Part shown: positions 1-7,861 of the stretch, piece after piece | Position numbering within the stretch: the first letter of the stretch is position 1 | Layout: the number at the start of each line of letters is the position of its first letter | Source of the DNA: Nocardia sp. BMG111209 | GTDB taxonomy: Bacteria > Actinomycetota > Actinomycetes > Mycobacteriales > Mycobacteriaceae | Assembly (NCBI RefSeq): GCF_000381925.1 | Contig: NZ_KB907309.1 | Location: forward strand, 806,001-870,000 | Reading direction: 5' to 3' | Length of the DNA stretch: 64,000 bases | The notes under the pieces: generated by a model | What the model saw: the letters and a program-made list of their open reading frames with translations, nothing else | The model's database searches: none | What the model was told of the DNA's origin: nothing | Position numbers and translations under genes: made by a program

Positions 1-39
1 GAATGGACCGGGCCGCTGCGCCCCTGGTGGAATGCCTGA
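1..39 (+). CDS. C-terminal end of an unidentified + strand gene (partial)
   Basis: Reading from base 1 gives 12 codons (EWTGPLRPWWNA) ending in TGA at 37-39. The composition is plausible for a protein tail, and a hairpin that could end transcription follows at 108-137. The gene begins outside the window, so neither its identity nor its reality can be tested here. Confidence 0.35.
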   Translation, partial: EWTGPLRPWWNA

Positions 40-107
40 GCGCAAACAGTGGCTCGCGCCGAGAATTTGTGTGTAGAATTCATCTCGTCACTCCGGTGAT
101 GTGCCGG

Positions 108-137
108 GGGTGGAGCGTCCGGCTAGACGCTCCACCC
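108..137. terminator. Hairpin, probable bidirectional terminator
   Basis: Perfect 11-bp inverted repeat (GGGTGGAGCGT / ACGCTCCACCC) with an 8-nt loop. It lies just after the 43-codon minus-strand gene at 148-279 and after the + strand gene end at 39. There is no clear T tract, which is common for actinobacterial terminators. Confidence 0.6.
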
Positions 138-147
138 GGGTGAATCG

Positions 148-279
148 CTAGCCCACCGACCGGCGGACCACGCGCAAGACGACCTCGGCCATACCGGCCA
201 AGCCGACTACGAGCACTGCGGTGAACAGTGCTTCGGCCAACCGGCTGGCCGGGGTCATCTTCTTATGGTGCTTTCCCAT
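148..279 (-). CDS. Small single-pass membrane protein, 43 aa, unknown function
   Basis: The 43-residue peptide starts MGKHHKKMTPASRLAEAL and has one hydrophobic stretch (about residues 16-35: FTAVLVVGLAGMAEVVL) followed by an Arg-rich tail, so it is probably a bitopic inner-membrane peptide with a basic end on each side. A very strong Shine-Dalgarno sequence (GGAAGGAGGT) precedes the ATG by 10 nt. That sequence is one arm of a perfect inverted repeat, so translation is probably conditional. A terminator-like hairpin follows the stop. The family was not recognised. The strong SD, hydrophobic core and terminator together argue for a real gene despite its size. Confidence 0.6.
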   Translation of the reverse strand: MGKHHKKMTPASRLAEALFTAVLVVGLAGMAEVVLRVVRRSVG

Positions 280-289
280 AAACCCACCC

Positions 290-348
290 ACCTCCTTCCT
301 GGGCGCGATGTCTGGACCACGTAAGTCCATCGCCCCTCGGAAGGAGGT
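290..348 (-). promoter_or_regulatory. RBS-sequestering leader hairpin of the 43-aa gene
   Basis: On the minus-strand transcript, ACCTCCTTCC (348-339) pairs perfectly over 10 bp with GGAAGGAGGT (299-290), which is the Shine-Dalgarno of the gene starting at 279. Inside, GGGCGATG pairs with CATCGCGCCC (2-nt bulge), capped by a short GAC/GTC stem. The result is a leader of about 20 bp that hides the ribosome binding site. It could be an RNA thermometer, a ligand-controlled switch or a target for a trans-acting RNA. It matches no riboswitch class I recognise. Confidence 0.6.
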
Positions 349-412
349 ATCTCGATCATATAACAGATCGCGGCGTGGATTTACCGCCGTCGCATTGCCG
401 CACCCATTCTCC

Positions 413-447
413 GAAATCGAATTCCGAATTTCCGAATATTCGATTTC
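413..447. repeat. Inverted repeat in AT-richer spacer downstream of the kinase gene
   Basis: GAAATCGAAT (413-422) and ATTCGATTTC (438-447) are perfect 10-bp arms around a 15-nt loop that itself contains TTTCCGAAT-type repeats. It could be an operator for the small membrane-protein gene transcribed leftward, or part of the kinase gene's termination region. Confidence 0.45.
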
Positions 448-460
448 CCACCATTCTCTC

Positions 461-477
461 CGGTTCTTCCGGAACCG
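461..477 (-). terminator. Short hairpin after the kinase gene
   Basis: CGGTTC / GAACCG stem with a TTCCG loop, about 45 nt beyond the stop codon of the PknK-like gene. A short GC stem only, so a weak terminator call. Confidence 0.35.
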
Positions 478-520
478 ATTCCGGCGGAGCGCGGCCGAAA
501 TCCCGGCCCGAAATCCCGGC

Positions 521-3500
521 TCAGAAAACCCGATCCAGGAATCGGCGGGTGGCCTCCGGATCGTCGCCGTCCGCCGGATCGAGCAGCACCTGACTGCGCA
601 AGGTGTGCAACAGCGACAGCACACCCGGGCCGGCGTCCAGCAGCGGACGGGTCCAGCCCAGGTCAGCGCAGCGCCGCACCGCGGGGGTGAGGACCGAGAT
701 CGCCTCGCCGGTCCAGCCCGCGGCGGCCAGACACTCGGCCAGCAGTAGCCCGGCATCCAATTCGGCACGAGGACGCTGCTGTTCGCGGATGCGGCCGTAC
801 AACGCGCGGGCCCGCTTCACCGCGGTGTCGTCCGTACCGAGCGGTGCGGCGTCGCCGGGCGTCTCCAGACCGCGGTAGTGCCGGGCCAGCAGGGCCCGGA
901 TCGCGGCGATCTCCTCCGCCTCGGCCAGCAGCACGGCCGCACCGGTGGTGTGCCGCCACGAACGCATCCCCGGTTGCAGGATCGCGCTGTCGGTGAGCGC
1001 GTCGCCGCCGATGCCCAGGCGCAGCCGTTCGGCGCGCAGGTGGGCCGCCAGCCGAGGCAGCCGGCGATCGGCCGCGATCCGCAGGCCCTCGTCGAGCCGC
1101 TCGGCGGCCGCCGCGGTATCGCCGAGCACCGCCTGCACCCGGGCACCGATCACGAAGACCGTGATGACGAAATCCACCGGGCCCACCCGGGCCGCCGGCT
1201 CGTGACCGCAATCGAGCAGACGCTCGGCCTCGTCCAGATCGCCACGCCGATAGACCGATTCGCCGAGCAGCGCAGCCGATACCCGCATCGCCTGCGAGCG
1301 CGGGCCGGACCGTTCCCGCGCGGTCTCCCGAGCCTGTTCGAAACAGGCTGTGGCGGTGCCGATGTCGAGCTGTTCATAGGCGGCGGCGCCCGTGCTCAGC
1401 AGGCCGAAGACCGGGCCCAGCGGATCCTTCGACCGGGCGTGATACGGCGCGGCCCACTCCTGCATGCTCCGGGCGCCGACGAAATCGAATTCGCACCAGC
1501 GCACGAAGGACACCAGATTCGCCCCGGTCGAGACGGTCCACGCGGGCAGCTCGGCGGCGTTGTCCAGACAGGCCGAAACCCGTTCCGACACACCGGCGGT
1601 CCGGTCCCGGGCGACCTCGTCGGCCGCGGTGAGCACGACGGTCTGGCAGCGCTGCCGCATCGCGTCGGCATCGTCGGCCGGTCGGCGCGCCAGCAGCGCG
1701 GACAGCCGGCCCAGCGCGGTGCGGGCCGCACCGGACTGCTGCAGCCCGACATTCGCCCGCGCCAGCGCCAGCAACAGCTTCGTGCGCGAAGCCACCTCGT
1801 GCACCGGCAGTTTCGCCACCGAACCCAGCAGCGTCGCCAGCCGCGAACCGTCGATCAGGTCCATACCGTGGCGTTCCAGCAGATCCAACGCCAGCGCCGA
1901 ATCCGTCGCCGCCAGTGCGTGATCCACCGCCCGGCGCAGTTGCCGGTGTTCGGCGTACCAGCGAGAAGCCTTGCGGTGCAACGATTTCAACTTCTCCGGA
2001 TGTTCCCGTTCCAGCCGTTCCCGCAGTTGTTCGGCGCACAGCGGCTGCATCCGGAACCAGCCGTCGTGCTCGTCGCGGCCGACGAACAGCTCCCGCCGTT
2101 GCGCCTCCTCGAGCAGCCCCTCGGCATCCGGCCGGCCGCTCAGCGCCGTCGCCAGCGGACCGGAGGCCCGCTCGACCACCGCGATCGCGGTCAGGAAGTC
2201 CAGCATCCGCGGTTCCAGGCTGTCGAACAGATTCTCGGCGAGATATTCGCGGATCGCCTCGTCCGGCAGATCGTCCGGCGCCGTGCCGTCGCGCAGCGAC
2301 AGGCTCACCAGCCCGATCGCCGCGGGCCATCCGTCGGTGGCGTCGTGGATCCGCCGCACCTGCTCGTCGGTCAGCGCGAAACCGTCGTGCTCCCGCAGCA
2401 ATTGCGCGGTCTCCGGAAGGGAGAACCGCAACCGGTCCGGGCCGATCTCGGCCAGCTCGTCGCGCACTCGCAACCGGCTCGCCGGCAACCCGGATCGTTC
2501 GCGGGTGACGATCACGAAGCGCAACCGCGGCGAACCCCTGTCCAGCAACGCCGCCGGCACCCGCTGCGCACCCGCGTCGGTGATCCGGTGCCAGTCGTCG
2601 ATCACGACGACCAGCGGCCGCTCGCCGGCGTCGATCTCGTCGGCGAGCGCGGCGATCGCATACGGCACCGCCTCGCTCGCACGCTCCTCCAACAGCTGCT
2701 CCAGGCCCGCGCCGACCTCCGGGCACACCCGCCGGATCGCCGCCACCAGATGCGCGAGGAGCCAGACCTCTTGATCGTCGTCGCGATCGATGCTCAGCCA
2801 GGCGACCGCGGCGCCGCGACCGGCCAGCTCCGCCGCCCACTGCGCGGCGACCGCGCTCTTGCCGTAGCCCGCCGGACCGTGCACGAGGGTCAGCCGGCGC
2901 TCCCCGGCGGCCCGTAGCGCGTCGATCGGCTCCGGCCGCGCCATCGGTGCGCGGGTCGCGGTCTCCGGACCGAATTTCGTTGTGGGAGTGGGCGGTACGC
3001 TCGGCGTCCGGTCCGCGGCCGGTAGCCGCAGCGGGGCGGATCGGCGCGGGCCGGTCACCAGAGCGCCGGCATCGTGGATCGAATACCGGTGGGTGGCGGC
3101 GTCTTCCATAGTGTTCTCCGCCACCGGCGCGGATTCCGGTGCCAGCAGCGCCATTTCGTCGGGCACCTGGCCGTGCCGGCGCTGCACCGACCGCAACAGC
3201 TCACCCAGATCGAAGGCCGACGACGGCCGCCGCGCCGGATCGTGGGCCATGGCCTGCTCGACGGCGTCGGCGACATCCGCCGGAATGTCGAGCCGGCGCA
3301 GATCCGGCAGCGGCTCGGACGCGATGCGCAGGAACTGCGCGACCACCTTCTCCCCGGACTGCCGCTCGTAGGCGGCATGGCCGGTGATCAGCGCGAACAG
3401 GGTCGAGCCCAGGCCGTACACGTCGGAGCGCTCGGTCGGCTCCTCCCCGGCGAGGATCTCGGGGGCGGTGAACGCGGGCGATCCGGTGATCAGTTCGGCG

Positions 3501-4081
3501 GAGGTCCGGAAGCTGCCGGGGATGCGGGCGATACCGAAATCCGTCAACTGCGGTTCGCCGTACCGGGACAGCAGCACATTCGCGGGTTTCACGTCCCGGT
3601 GCAGCACCTGCGCGCGGTGCGCGGTCTCGATCGCACCGGCCAGCCGGACCCCCACCCGGACCGAATCCACCCAGTCCAGCGGGCCGTTGTCGCGGACCAG
3701 CCGTTCCAGCGAGCCGTGCACCGCGTACGGCATCACGATGAAGGGCAGTCCGCCCGGGGTGACCCCCACCTGCAGGATGTCGACGATGTTCGGATGGCCG
3801 GACAACCGGCCCATCGCCTGCTCCTCGCGGAGGAATCGCTCGCGGGCGTCGTCATCGATCTCGGCCGAGAGCACCTTGACCGCCACGACCCGGTCCAGGG
3901 CGCGCTGGACACAGCGATACACCACCCCGAAACCGCCGCGGCCGATCTCCTCCGGATCGTGCAAACCCACCGCGGCCAGGTCCGCGACCGCCGCGAACGG
4001 CCGATAGCGCCGTGTTCGCGCGTCGCGCGGCTCTCGGGATCCGGGTACGCCGCCGCCGGACTTGCTCGCGTGCGGGTCCAC
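521..4081 (-). CDS. pknK: PknK-like Ser/Thr protein kinase fused to a MalT-type regulatory ATPase
   Basis: 1186 aa, GTG start at 4079-4081 with a GA-rich weak SD. The N-terminal kinase domain (about 40-300) has the glycine loop GRGGFG (47-52), VAVKV with Lys69, HRDVKPAN (161-168), DFG (181-183) and APE (206-208), so all catalytic residues are present. A Pro/Thr linker with TKFGPE leads to a STAND/MalT-type ATPase: Walker A GPAGYGKSA near 402-410 and an acidic VVVIDDWH strand. The rest is a long helical TPR-like region to the C terminus. The arrangement and length match mycobacterial PknK (about 1110 aa), which phosphorylates transcription regulators; substrates cannot be inferred here. No transmembrane helix is evident, so it is probably cytosolic. 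It appears to be monocistronic. Confidence 0.9.
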   Translation of the reverse strand: MDPHASKSGGGVPGSREPRDARTRRYRPFAAVADLAAVGLHDPEEIGRGGFGVVYRCVQRALDRVVAVKVLSAEIDDDARERFLREEQAMGRLSGHPNIVDILQVGVTPGGLPFIVMPYAVHGSLERLVRDNGPLDWVDSVRVGVRLAGAIETAHRAQVLHRDVKPANVLLSRYGEPQLTDFGIARIPGSFRTSAELITGSPAFTAPEILAGEEPTERSDVYGLGSTLFALITGHAAYERQSGEKVVAQFLRIASEPLPDLRRLDIPADVADAVEQAMAHDPARRPSSAFDLGELLRSVQRRHGQVPDEMALLAPESAPVAENTMEDAATHRYSIHDAGALVTGPRRSAPLRLPAADRTPSVPPTPTTKFGPETATRAPMARPEPIDALRAAGERRLTLVHGPAGYGKSAVAAQWAAELAGRGAAVAWLSIDRDDDQEVWLLAHLVAAIRRVCPEVGAGLEQLLEERASEAVPYAIAALADEIDAGERPLVVVIDDWHRITDAGAQRVPAALLDRGSPRLRFVIVTRERSGLPASRLRVRDELAEIGPDRLRFSLPETAQLLREHDGFALTDEQVRRIHDATDGWPAAIGLVSLSLRDGTAPDDLPDEAIREYLAENLFDSLEPRMLDFLTAIAVVERASGPLATALSGRPDAEGLLEEAQRRELFVGRDEHDGWFRMQPLCAEQLRERLEREHPEKLKSLHRKASRWYAEHRQLRRAVDHALAATDSALALDLLERHGMDLIDGSRLATLLGSVAKLPVHEVASRTKLLLALARANVGLQQSGAARTALGRLSALLARRPADDADAMRQRCQTVVLTAADEVARDRTAGVSERVSACLDNAAELPAWTVSTGANLVSFVRWCEFDFVGARSMQEWAAPYHARSKDPLGPVFGLLSTGAAAYEQLDIGTATACFEQARETARERSGPRSQAMRVSAALLGESVYRRGDLDEAERLLDCGHEPAARVGPVDFVITVFVIGARVQAVLGDTAAAAERLDEGLRIAADRRLPRLAAHLRAERLRLGIGGDALTDSAILQPGMRSWRHTTGAAVLLAEAEEIAAIRALLARHYRGLETPGDAAPLGTDDTAVKRARALYGRIREQQRPRAELDAGLLLAECLAAAGWTGEAISVLTPAVRRCADLGWTRPLLDAGPGVLSLLHTLRSQVLLDPADGDDPEATRRFLDRVF

Positions 4082-4139
4082 GTCTCACCACCACCTCGAG
4101 CCGACGGCACTCATTTCCAACGTAGCGCGGCAGACAGGG

Positions 4140-4182
4140 CGACGGCCCGAATCGTGGAGAATTTCCGCGATCCGGGCCGTCG
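4140..4182 (-). terminator. Terminator of the fadA-fadB operon
   Basis: CGACGGCCCG (4140-4149) pairs with CGGGCCGTCG (4173-4182). After one mismatch, ATCG pairs with CGAT inside. The stem-loop sits 33 nt beyond the fadB stop codon and just upstream of the kinase gene. Confidence 0.65.
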
Positions 4183-4214
4183 GAGCTCCCGTCACCTCGG
4201 GAATTCGGCGCCCG

Positions 4215-6359
4215 TTACTTGCGCAGCGAGGCCGGGACCTGGAAGCGCGCGCCGTACTTGGCGGCCAGGTCGTCGGCACGGGCCACGAAGGCCGCCTGCC
4301 CACCCGGGTAACCGACGATGAACTGGTGCACGCCACCGGTCCAGGCCGGGTAGCCGATGCCGAAGATCGAGCCGATGTTGGCGTCGGCGGTCGAGGTCAG
4401 CACGCCCTCGTCGAAGCACTTCTGGGTCTCGATGGCCTCGGCGAACAGCATCCGGTCGATCAGATCCTGGAACGGCGCCACCTCGTCGGTGGTGGTCTTG
4501 AAGTGGTCGCGCAGGCCCTGCCACAGGCCGGTACGCTTGCCGCTCTCGTCGTACTCGTAGAAGCCGGCCTTCTCCAAGCGGCCCGGACGGCCCTCGGCGA
4601 CCAGGTAGTCGATGACATCCTGGGCCGGGTGCCGCGCCGGCAGGGTGACCTCGCCGCGCTCGGCCGCCTCGGCGGTCTCCTTGGCGATCTTCTGCATGAG
4701 CTTCAGGTTCAGCTCGTCCGACAACTGCAGCGGCGCGGCCGGGTAGCCCGCCTGCAGGCCGGCCTGCTCGATGGTCTGCGGCTCGATGCCCTCGCTCAGC
4801 ATGGCGATCGCCTCGTTGACGAAGGTGCCGATCACGCGCGAGGTGAAGAAGCCGCGGCTGTCGTTGACGACGATCGGGGTCTTCTTGATGGCGAGGGTGT
4901 AGTCGTACACCCGGGCCAGCGCCTCGTCCGAGGTCTTCTCGCCCCGGATGATCTCCACCAGCGGCATCTTGTCGACCGGCGAGAAGAAGTGGATGCCGAT
5001 GAAGTCCTCGGTCCGCTTCACGCCGGTGGCGAGTTCGGTGATCGGCAGGGTCGAGGTGTTGGAGCCCAGCAGCGCGTCCGGGGTCACGACGTCCTCGATC
5101 TCCTGGAACACCTTGTGCTTGAGCTCGGTGTTCTCGAAGACCGCCTCGATCACGAAGTCGACGCCCGCCAGATCCGCCGGATCGGCGGTCGGATGGATGC
5201 GGTCCAGGACCGCCTTCGACTTCTCCTCGGTGCTGCGGCCCTTGGCGACCGCCTTCTCCTCGAGCTTCACCGAGTAGCCCTTGCCGCGGTCGGCGGCCTC
5301 CTGGCTGACGTCCTTCAGCACGACCTGGTAGCCGGCCTTGGCGCTGACGTACGCGATACCCGCGCCCATCATGCCCGCGCCGAGCACGCCGACCTTGGTG
5401 ATCTCGCGCTTCGGCACATCCTTCGGGCGGGAGCCGCCGTTCTTGATGTGCTGCAGGTCGAAGAAGAAGGCCTGGATCATGTTCTTCGCGACCGGGCCGG
5501 TGAGCAGGTGCACGAAGTAGCGCGACTCGATGGTCGACGCGTTGTCGAAATCGACCTGGGCGCCCTCGATCGCGGCGGCCATGATCGCCTTCGGCGCCGG
5601 CATGTTGGTGCCCTTGATCTGCTTGCGCAGGTTGGCCGGGAAGGCCGGCAGGTTGGCGGCCAGCGCCGGCGAGGACGGGGACCCGCCCGGAATCTTGAAG
5701 CCCTTCTTGTCCCACGGCTGCACGGACGCGTCGGGGTTGGCCTTGATCCACGCCTTCGCGGCGGGGACCAGCTCCTCGACGGTGCCGACCAGCTCGTCGA
5801 CCAGGCCCAGCTCCTTGGCCTTGGCCGGCTTGTTCTGCTGGCCCTCCAGCAGCACCTGCAGCAGCGCGACCTGGATACCGAGCAGGCGGACGGTACGGGT
5901 CACGCCGCCACCGGCCGGCAGCAGGCCGAGGGTCGCCTCGGGCAGGCCGATGACCGAACCCGGCGCGTCGGCCGCGATGCGATGGTGGGTGGCCAGCGCG
6001 ATCTCGAGGCCGCCACCGAGCGCGGCGCCGTTGATCGCGGCGACGACCGGCTTGCCCAGGGTCTCCAGCCGGCGCAGATCGCTCTTGATGCCCTCGACCT
6101 CGGCGAAGATCGCGGCCGCGTCGTCCGGGGTGGTCTGCATCATGTTCTTCAGGTCACCGCCGGCGAAGAAGGTCTTCTTCGCGGAGGTGATGACGACGCC
6201 GGTGATGTCGTCCTTCTCGGCCACGAGGCGGTCCACGGTGGCCGTCATCGAGCTCTTGTAGAGCTCGTTCATGGTGTTGGCGCCCTGGTTCGGGTCGTCG
6301 AGCGTGAGCACGACGATGCCGTCGGCGTCCTTCTCCCACGCGATCATGTTGTCGGTCAT
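4215..6359 (-). CDS. fadB: Fatty-acid oxidation multifunctional protein FadB (enoyl-CoA hydratase / 3-hydroxyacyl-CoA dehydrogenase)
   Basis: 714 aa, ATG start. The N-terminal crotonase domain (about 1-200) carries FFAGGDL (64-70), the oxyanion-hole stretch NGAALGGGLE (110-119) and the acidic residues Glu119 and Glu141 (GLPEATLG). The NAD-binding domain begins with VLGAGMMGAGIA (325-336). The dehydrogenase catalytic segment HFFSPVDKMPLVEI follows, with the 3HCDH C-terminal domains after it. It hydrates enoyl-CoA and oxidises the 3-hydroxyacyl-CoA in beta-oxidation, in the cytosol with the thiolase FadA. fadA lies 45 bp upstream on the same strand, so the pair is an operon, the same pairing as Rv0859-Rv0860 of M. 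tuberculosis. Confidence 0.94.
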   Translation of the reverse strand: MTDNMIAWEKDADGIVVLTLDDPNQGANTMNELYKSSMTATVDRLVAEKDDITGVVITSAKKTFFAGGDLKNMMQTTPDDAAAIFAEVEGIKSDLRRLETLGKPVVAAINGAALGGGLEIALATHHRIAADAPGSVIGLPEATLGLLPAGGGVTRTVRLLGIQVALLQVLLEGQQNKPAKAKELGLVDELVGTVEELVPAAKAWIKANPDASVQPWDKKGFKIPGGSPSSPALAANLPAFPANLRKQIKGTNMPAPKAIMAAAIEGAQVDFDNASTIESRYFVHLLTGPVAKNMIQAFFFDLQHIKNGGSRPKDVPKREITKVGVLGAGMMGAGIAYVSAKAGYQVVLKDVSQEAADRGKGYSVKLEEKAVAKGRSTEEKSKAVLDRIHPTADPADLAGVDFVIEAVFENTELKHKVFQEIEDVVTPDALLGSNTSTLPITELATGVKRTEDFIGIHFFSPVDKMPLVEIIRGEKTSDEALARVYDYTLAIKKTPIVVNDSRGFFTSRVIGTFVNEAIAMLSEGIEPQTIEQAGLQAGYPAAPLQLSDELNLKLMQKIAKETAEAAERGEVTLPARHPAQDVIDYLVAEGRPGRLEKAGFYEYDESGKRTGLWQGLRDHFKTTTDEVAPFQDLIDRMLFAEAIETQKCFDEGVLTSTADANIGSIFGIGYPAWTGGVHQFIVGYPGGQAAFVARADDLAAKYGARFQVPASLRK

Positions 6360-6404
6360 AAGGTCTTGTCTCCCAAGAAGTTCGAAGGCAGCTACGGAAG
6401 GTCG

Positions 6405-7616
6405 TCAGACCCGCTCGATGATCGTGGCCACACCCATGCCACCGCCGATGCACAGCGTCACGAGGGCGTAGCGGCCGTTGCGGCGCTCCAGCTCGTCGAC
6501 CATCGTGCCGGTGATCATGGCGCCGGTGGCGCCGAGCGGGTGTCCCATGGCGATGGCGCCGCCGTTGACGTTCAGCTTCTCGTTCGGGATGTTCAGATCC
6601 CGCTGGAACTTCAGCACCACGGAGGCGAAGGCCTCGTTGATCTCGAACAGATCGATGTCGTCGACGGTCAGTCCCGCCTTGGCGAGCACCTTGTGGCTGG
6701 CCGGCGTCGGGCCGGTGAGCATGATCGTCGGGTCGGCGCCGCTGGTGGCGGTCGCGACGACGCGAGCGCGCGGGGTCAGGCCGGAGGCCGCGCCGGCCTC
6801 CTCGCTGCCGACCAGCACCAGCGCGGCGCCGTCGACGATGCCGGAGCTGTTGCCGCCGGTGTGCACGTGGTCGATCTTCTCGACGAAGTGGTAGCGCTGC
6901 AGCGCCACGGCGTCGAACCCACCGAAGTCACCGACGACGCTGAACGCCGGGTTCAGCTTGCCCAGGTCGGCCGCGGTGGTGCCGGGACGCATGTGCTCGT
7001 CGTGGTCCAGCACGGTCAGGCCGTTGAGATCGGTGACCGGGACGACCGACTTGGCGAAGAAACCGCCGCTCCAGGCCGCCGCCGCGCGATCCTGCGACTG
7101 CACGGCGTACGCGTCGACATCGTCGCGGGTGAAGCCTTCGATGGTCGCGATCAGGTCGGCCGAGATGCCCTGCGGGACAATGTAGTTCTCGTAGCTGGTC
7201 CACGGGTCGGCGAACATCGCGCCGCCGTCGGAGCCCATCGGCACCCGGGACATCGACTCGACGCCACCGGCGATCACCAGGTCGTCGAAGCCGGAGCGCA
7301 CCTTCTGCGCGGCCAAGTTGACGGCCTCGAGGCCGGAGGCGCAGAAGCGGTTGATCTGCACGCCGCCGACGGTGTCGGGCAGGCCCGCGGTCAGCACGGT
7401 GGTGCGGGCGATATCCGCGCCCTGATCGCCGATCGGGGAGACGACGCCGAGGATGATGTCGGAGATCCGCTCCTCGTCCAGATTCGGGAACCGGCGGCGC
7501 AGCTCGTGCACCAGGCCGGTGGTCAGATCGATCGGCTTGATCGAGTGCAGCGAACCCTTCTTGTTACGGCCACGCGGGGTTCGAATGGCCTCGTAGATGT
7601 AGGCCTCTGTGGTCAT
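6405..7616 (-). CDS. fadA: Acetyl-CoA acyltransferase (thiolase) FadA
   Basis: 403 aa. The start at 7616 ([14 protein letters not shown]) is chosen because GAGGAAGGAAAG precedes it at normal spacing and homologous thiolases begin here; a frame extending further upstream has no family character. The nucleophilic Cys92 sits in [10 protein letters not shown]. The C-terminal GHPLGATGA box and CIGGGMG hold the second His and Cys. It cleaves 3-ketoacyl-CoA to acetyl-CoA and a shortened acyl-CoA. It is the first gene of the fadAB operon, whose promoter should lie in 7617-7861. Confidence 0.94.
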   Translation of the reverse strand: MTTEAYIYEAIRTPRGRNKKGSLHSIKPIDLTTGLVHELRRRFPNLDEERISDIILGVVSPIGDQGADIARTTVLTAGLPDTVGGVQINRFCASGLEAVNLAAQKVRSGFDDLVIAGGVESMSRVPMGSDGGAMFADPWTSYENYIVPQGISADLIATIEGFTRDDVDAYAVQSQDRAAAAWSGGFFAKSVVPVTDLNGLTVLDHDEHMRPGTTAADLGKLNPAFSVVGDFGGFDAVALQRYHFVEKIDHVHTGGNSSGIVDGAALVLVGSEEAGAASGLTPRARVVATATSGADPTIMLTGPTPASHKVLAKAGLTVDDIDLFEINEAFASVVLKFQRDLNIPNEKLNVNGGAIAMGHPLGATGAMITGTMVDELERRNGRYALVTLCIGGGMGVATIIERV

Positions 7617-7828
7617 ATCGGAGACTTTCCTTCCTCGAGGGTGCGCCCGGTCGGCCGGTGCGCAGGTAGACCTCGCCGACCGGCCATGCGACCGACCGTC
7701 TTGACGCTGTAAGAACATCGGCACACGGCGGTTGACGTGGTACGGAGCACCCGGTCACCCGAGCACCTCCGAGCCGCGCTGCACCACTGCTGACGACCAC
7801 CCGTCCATAGTACCGCCAGTTGCGAACT

Positions 7829-7844
7829 CCGGTTAACTTAACGG
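7829..7844. promoter_or_regulatory. Palindrome upstream of fadA, candidate operator
   Basis: CCGGTTAACTTAACGG is an imperfect palindrome (TTAA-C-TTAA core with CCG/CGG flanks) in the 245-bp region between the dnaX stop and the fadA start. Its position suits a repressor of the fad operon, but no specific regulator can be named. Confidence 0.3.
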
Positions 7845-7861
7845 TGTAGTGCCGGTTGCTG

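Noticed and set aside
339..420. A + strand gene using the second GGAAGGAGGT at 339-348
   Set aside because: No ATG, GTG or TTG occurs at usable spacing. The sequence is explained as the anti-SD arm of the minus-strand leader hairpin.
4062..7712. Very long + strand open frame (over 1200 codons) antisense to fadA-fadB
   Set aside because: It is a shadow frame produced by high third-position GC. The translation is rich in Arg, Gly, His and Val without domain motifs, while the minus strand encodes clear FadA and FadB.
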